From an uncultured Bacteroidales bacterium (lineage in GTDB: Bacteria > Bacteroidota > Bacteroidia > Bacteroidales > Paludibacteraceae), in the NCBI GenBank assembly GCA_902798385.1, contig CADBWK010000014.1, positions 1-51,155 of the forward strand: a DNA stretch of 51,155 nt. The letters run 5' to 3'. The notes beneath the pieces were generated by a model. That model had not been told where the DNA came from, ran no database searches, and saw only the letters and a program-made list of their open reading frames with translations. The translations under genes and the position numbers were made by a program. Shown here piece after piece: positions 49,221 through 51,155 of this stretch; the first letter of the stretch is position 1, and each line of letters opens with the position of its first letter.

Positions 49221-50480
49221 ATGGAGAAAAATGAACCATTGTTAGACGCATTCTTTAGGATTCACGACTTTCTGGTCGCGCACTCCTCTATGCCTATCCG
49301 CCGAAAACTGATGGACGAGATCAATTGGAACGATCGTCTGATTGCCATCAAGGGCGGTCGTGGAGTAGGAAAGACCGATTTCTTACTCTCGCGCGTGAAG
49401 GAGATTGAGACCGAGTGGCGGAACATGCCTGTTCCGATGACCAAGAAAGGACGTCCCTGCAAGCGCAAATCCCTTCGTGATGTTCGTCCGTGCTTGTTTG
49501 TGAGCATGAACGATTTCTATTTCACCAAGCATACCTTGATGGAGTTGGCCAGCGCCTTTGCCGCTACCGGAGGACGCTATCTCTTCCTCGATCAGTTGTT
49601 TAAGTATGAGAACTGGTCGCGCGAGCTCAAACGCTGCTATTCCAAGTACAAACACCTGCATATCATCTTCTGCGCTACGCCGGTCATGCCGATCGACGAG
49701 GATAACCATGACCTCGAGCGCATCGTGCATACCTATAACCTGCGTGGGTTCTCCTTCCGCGAGTACCTCAATATCCAGACGGGTCTGAAACTGCCGTCCT
49801 ATACGCTGGAGGATATCATGCAGCGTCATGCTTCTATCTCCCGCGAGATTTGCGAACGCGTGCAACCGCTCAAGTATTTCCAGGCTTACCTCGATCATGG
49901 TTATTACCCTTCCTATCTGGAGAGTAAGTCCTTCGAGGCAGCGTTGCTGAAGGTGATGAACTCGCAGCTCGAGGTGGACGTGCTCATGATCAAGCAGATA
50001 GACGTGGCGTGCTTGCATAAACTGCGCAAACTGCTCTATATCCTCATGCATGACGCGCCTTGTGCACTCAATATATCCAATATATCCGAGGAGATCGGCC
50101 TGAGCCGTGCTACGACGATGAACTACGTCAAGTACCTCAAGGACTCGCGTCTGATCAACCTCCTCTATCCCGAGCACAAGAACTTCCCGATGAAGCCGAC
50201 CAAGGTCTATATGCATAACACCAACGTAGCCCGCATGGATTTCACGCGTGAGATTACCCCGATGGATATGTACGAGACCTATTTCTACATGGCGGTACAT
50301 GGCGCACACCGGGTGAACGCTACCGAGCGTTCGGCGATGTTCATCGTGGATAACCAGTATTATTTCGACGTCAAAGAGCAGGTGTCCATGCGTGACACGA
50401 TTCGTCCGACAGCTGTCGGCGAACTCGAGACCGGTCGCGGCAACCAGATGCCGCTCTGGTTATTAGGATTCTTATACTAA
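49221..50480 (+). CDS. AAA-type ATP-binding protein (DUF4143-like) with altered Walker B
   Basis: A 419-residue cytoplasmic protein with the overall layout of bacterial AAA ATPases of the DUF4143 group: Walker A GGRGVGKT (45-52), a basic insertion (about 68-90), then RYLFLDQLFKYENW where most relatives have LDE (Asp124, Gln125 here), a TYNLRGFSFREYL region, a helix-turn-helix-like part (ISNISEEIGLSRATTMNYVKYL, about 285-305) and a C-terminal nuclease-like remnant. The Glu-to-Gln change removes the usual catalytic base. The usual GSS and LSRR motifs are also altered (CATP, LERI). It sits 24 bp before the oxidoreductase start. Role unknown. Confidence 0.75.
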   Translation: MEKNEPLLDAFFRIHDFLVAHSSMPIRRKLMDEINWNDRLIAIKGGRGVGKTDFLLSRVKEIETEWRNMPVPMTKKGRPCKRKSLRDVRPCLFVSMNDFYFTKHTLMELASAFAATGGRYLFLDQLFKYENWSRELKRCYSKYKHLHIIFCATPVMPIDEDNHDLERIVHTYNLRGFSFREYLNIQTGLKLPSYTLEDIMQRHASISREICERVQPLKYFQAYLDHGYYPSYLESKSFEAALLKVMNSQLEVDVLMIKQIDVACLHKLRKLLYILMHDAPCALNISNISEEIGLSRATTMNYVKYLKDSRLINLLYPEHKNFPMKPTKVYMHNTNVARMDFTREITPMDMYETYFYMAVHGAHRVNATERSAMFIVDNQYYFDVKEQVSMRDTIRPTAVGELETGRGNQMPLWLLGFLY

Positions 50481-50492
50481 TCAACATTATAA

Positions 50493-51155
<663 letters not shown>

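Noticed and set aside
49383-50309. Open frame of 308 codons antisense to the P-loop ATPase gene
   Set aside because: No motif and fully covered by the coherent plus-strand protein.

Overview
The window looks like chromosomal DNA of a member of Bacteroidota, most likely order Bacteroidales. The main signs are promoters of the form TTTG-N20-TAnnTTTG in front of many genes, starts that mostly lack Shine-Dalgarno sequences, C-terminal type IX secretion (T9SS) sorting domains, a TonB-dependent receptor with a carboxypeptidase-like N-terminal domain, and lineage-typical neighbours such as the DUF6913 protein between ligA and dapA. The genus cannot be named from sequence alone. No phage, insertion sequence, CRISPR array or rRNA operon is visible; gene content is mostly core chromosome plus cell-surface and secreted proteins.

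Layout. 1-7842: 3' part of a giant secreted beta-helix protein. 7959-8933: ATP-dependent phosphofructokinase. 8973-14671: three-gene RND efflux operon (lipoprotein adaptor, pump, outer-membrane channel). 14682-16512 (minus): CotH-type secreted kinase homologue and CYTH triphosphatase. 16580-16950: tRNA-Ser(GCU), its terminator, two 40-bp direct repeats and a candidate small RNA on the minus strand. 17021-25870 (minus): six tightly packed genes, cstA-engB-TonB receptor-mutS-mltG-usp, read from one promoter. 25871-26045 (minus): tRNA-Val(UAC) with promoter and terminator. 26075-34432 (minus): surface operon with two paralogous IgGFc-binding/PKD proteins flanking an OmpA-family protein, then a PAP2 phosphatase. 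34542-36011 (minus): secreted endonuclease I. 36100-41046 (minus): pssA, an MFS permease, a PpiD-like chaperone and an OB-fold lipoprotein. 41201-42589: infC-rpmI-rplT, with rplT broken by an apparent 44-nt deletion. 42571-47681 (minus): secreted nuclease-ligA-DUF6913-dapA operon. 47666-48799: DivIC/FtsB-like protein, a 55-residue membrane protein and ruvC. 48817-51155: two-cluster ferredoxin, a P-loop ATPase with an altered Walker B motif, and the start of pyruvate:ferredoxin oxidoreductase.

The most unusual theme is a scatter of short tandem arrays with a 7-bp period. Five unrelated loci carry them: two lie between genes of the efflux region, and three lie in frame inside cstA, the MFS permease and ligA. 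Three of the five share the heptamer form AAAGTNN on the sense strand. The intragenic units are stop-free in all three sense frames, whereas the intergenic ones contain stops. An 11-bp array precedes the endonuclease gene and an 8-bp array precedes the ferredoxin gene. They resemble in kind the short tandemly repeated heptamers known from cyanobacteria. Other points worth attention are the rplT lesion, the candidate small RNA near tRNA-Ser, the Glu-to-Gln change in the ATPase next to nifJ, and a shortened C-terminal tail shared by three exported proteins.
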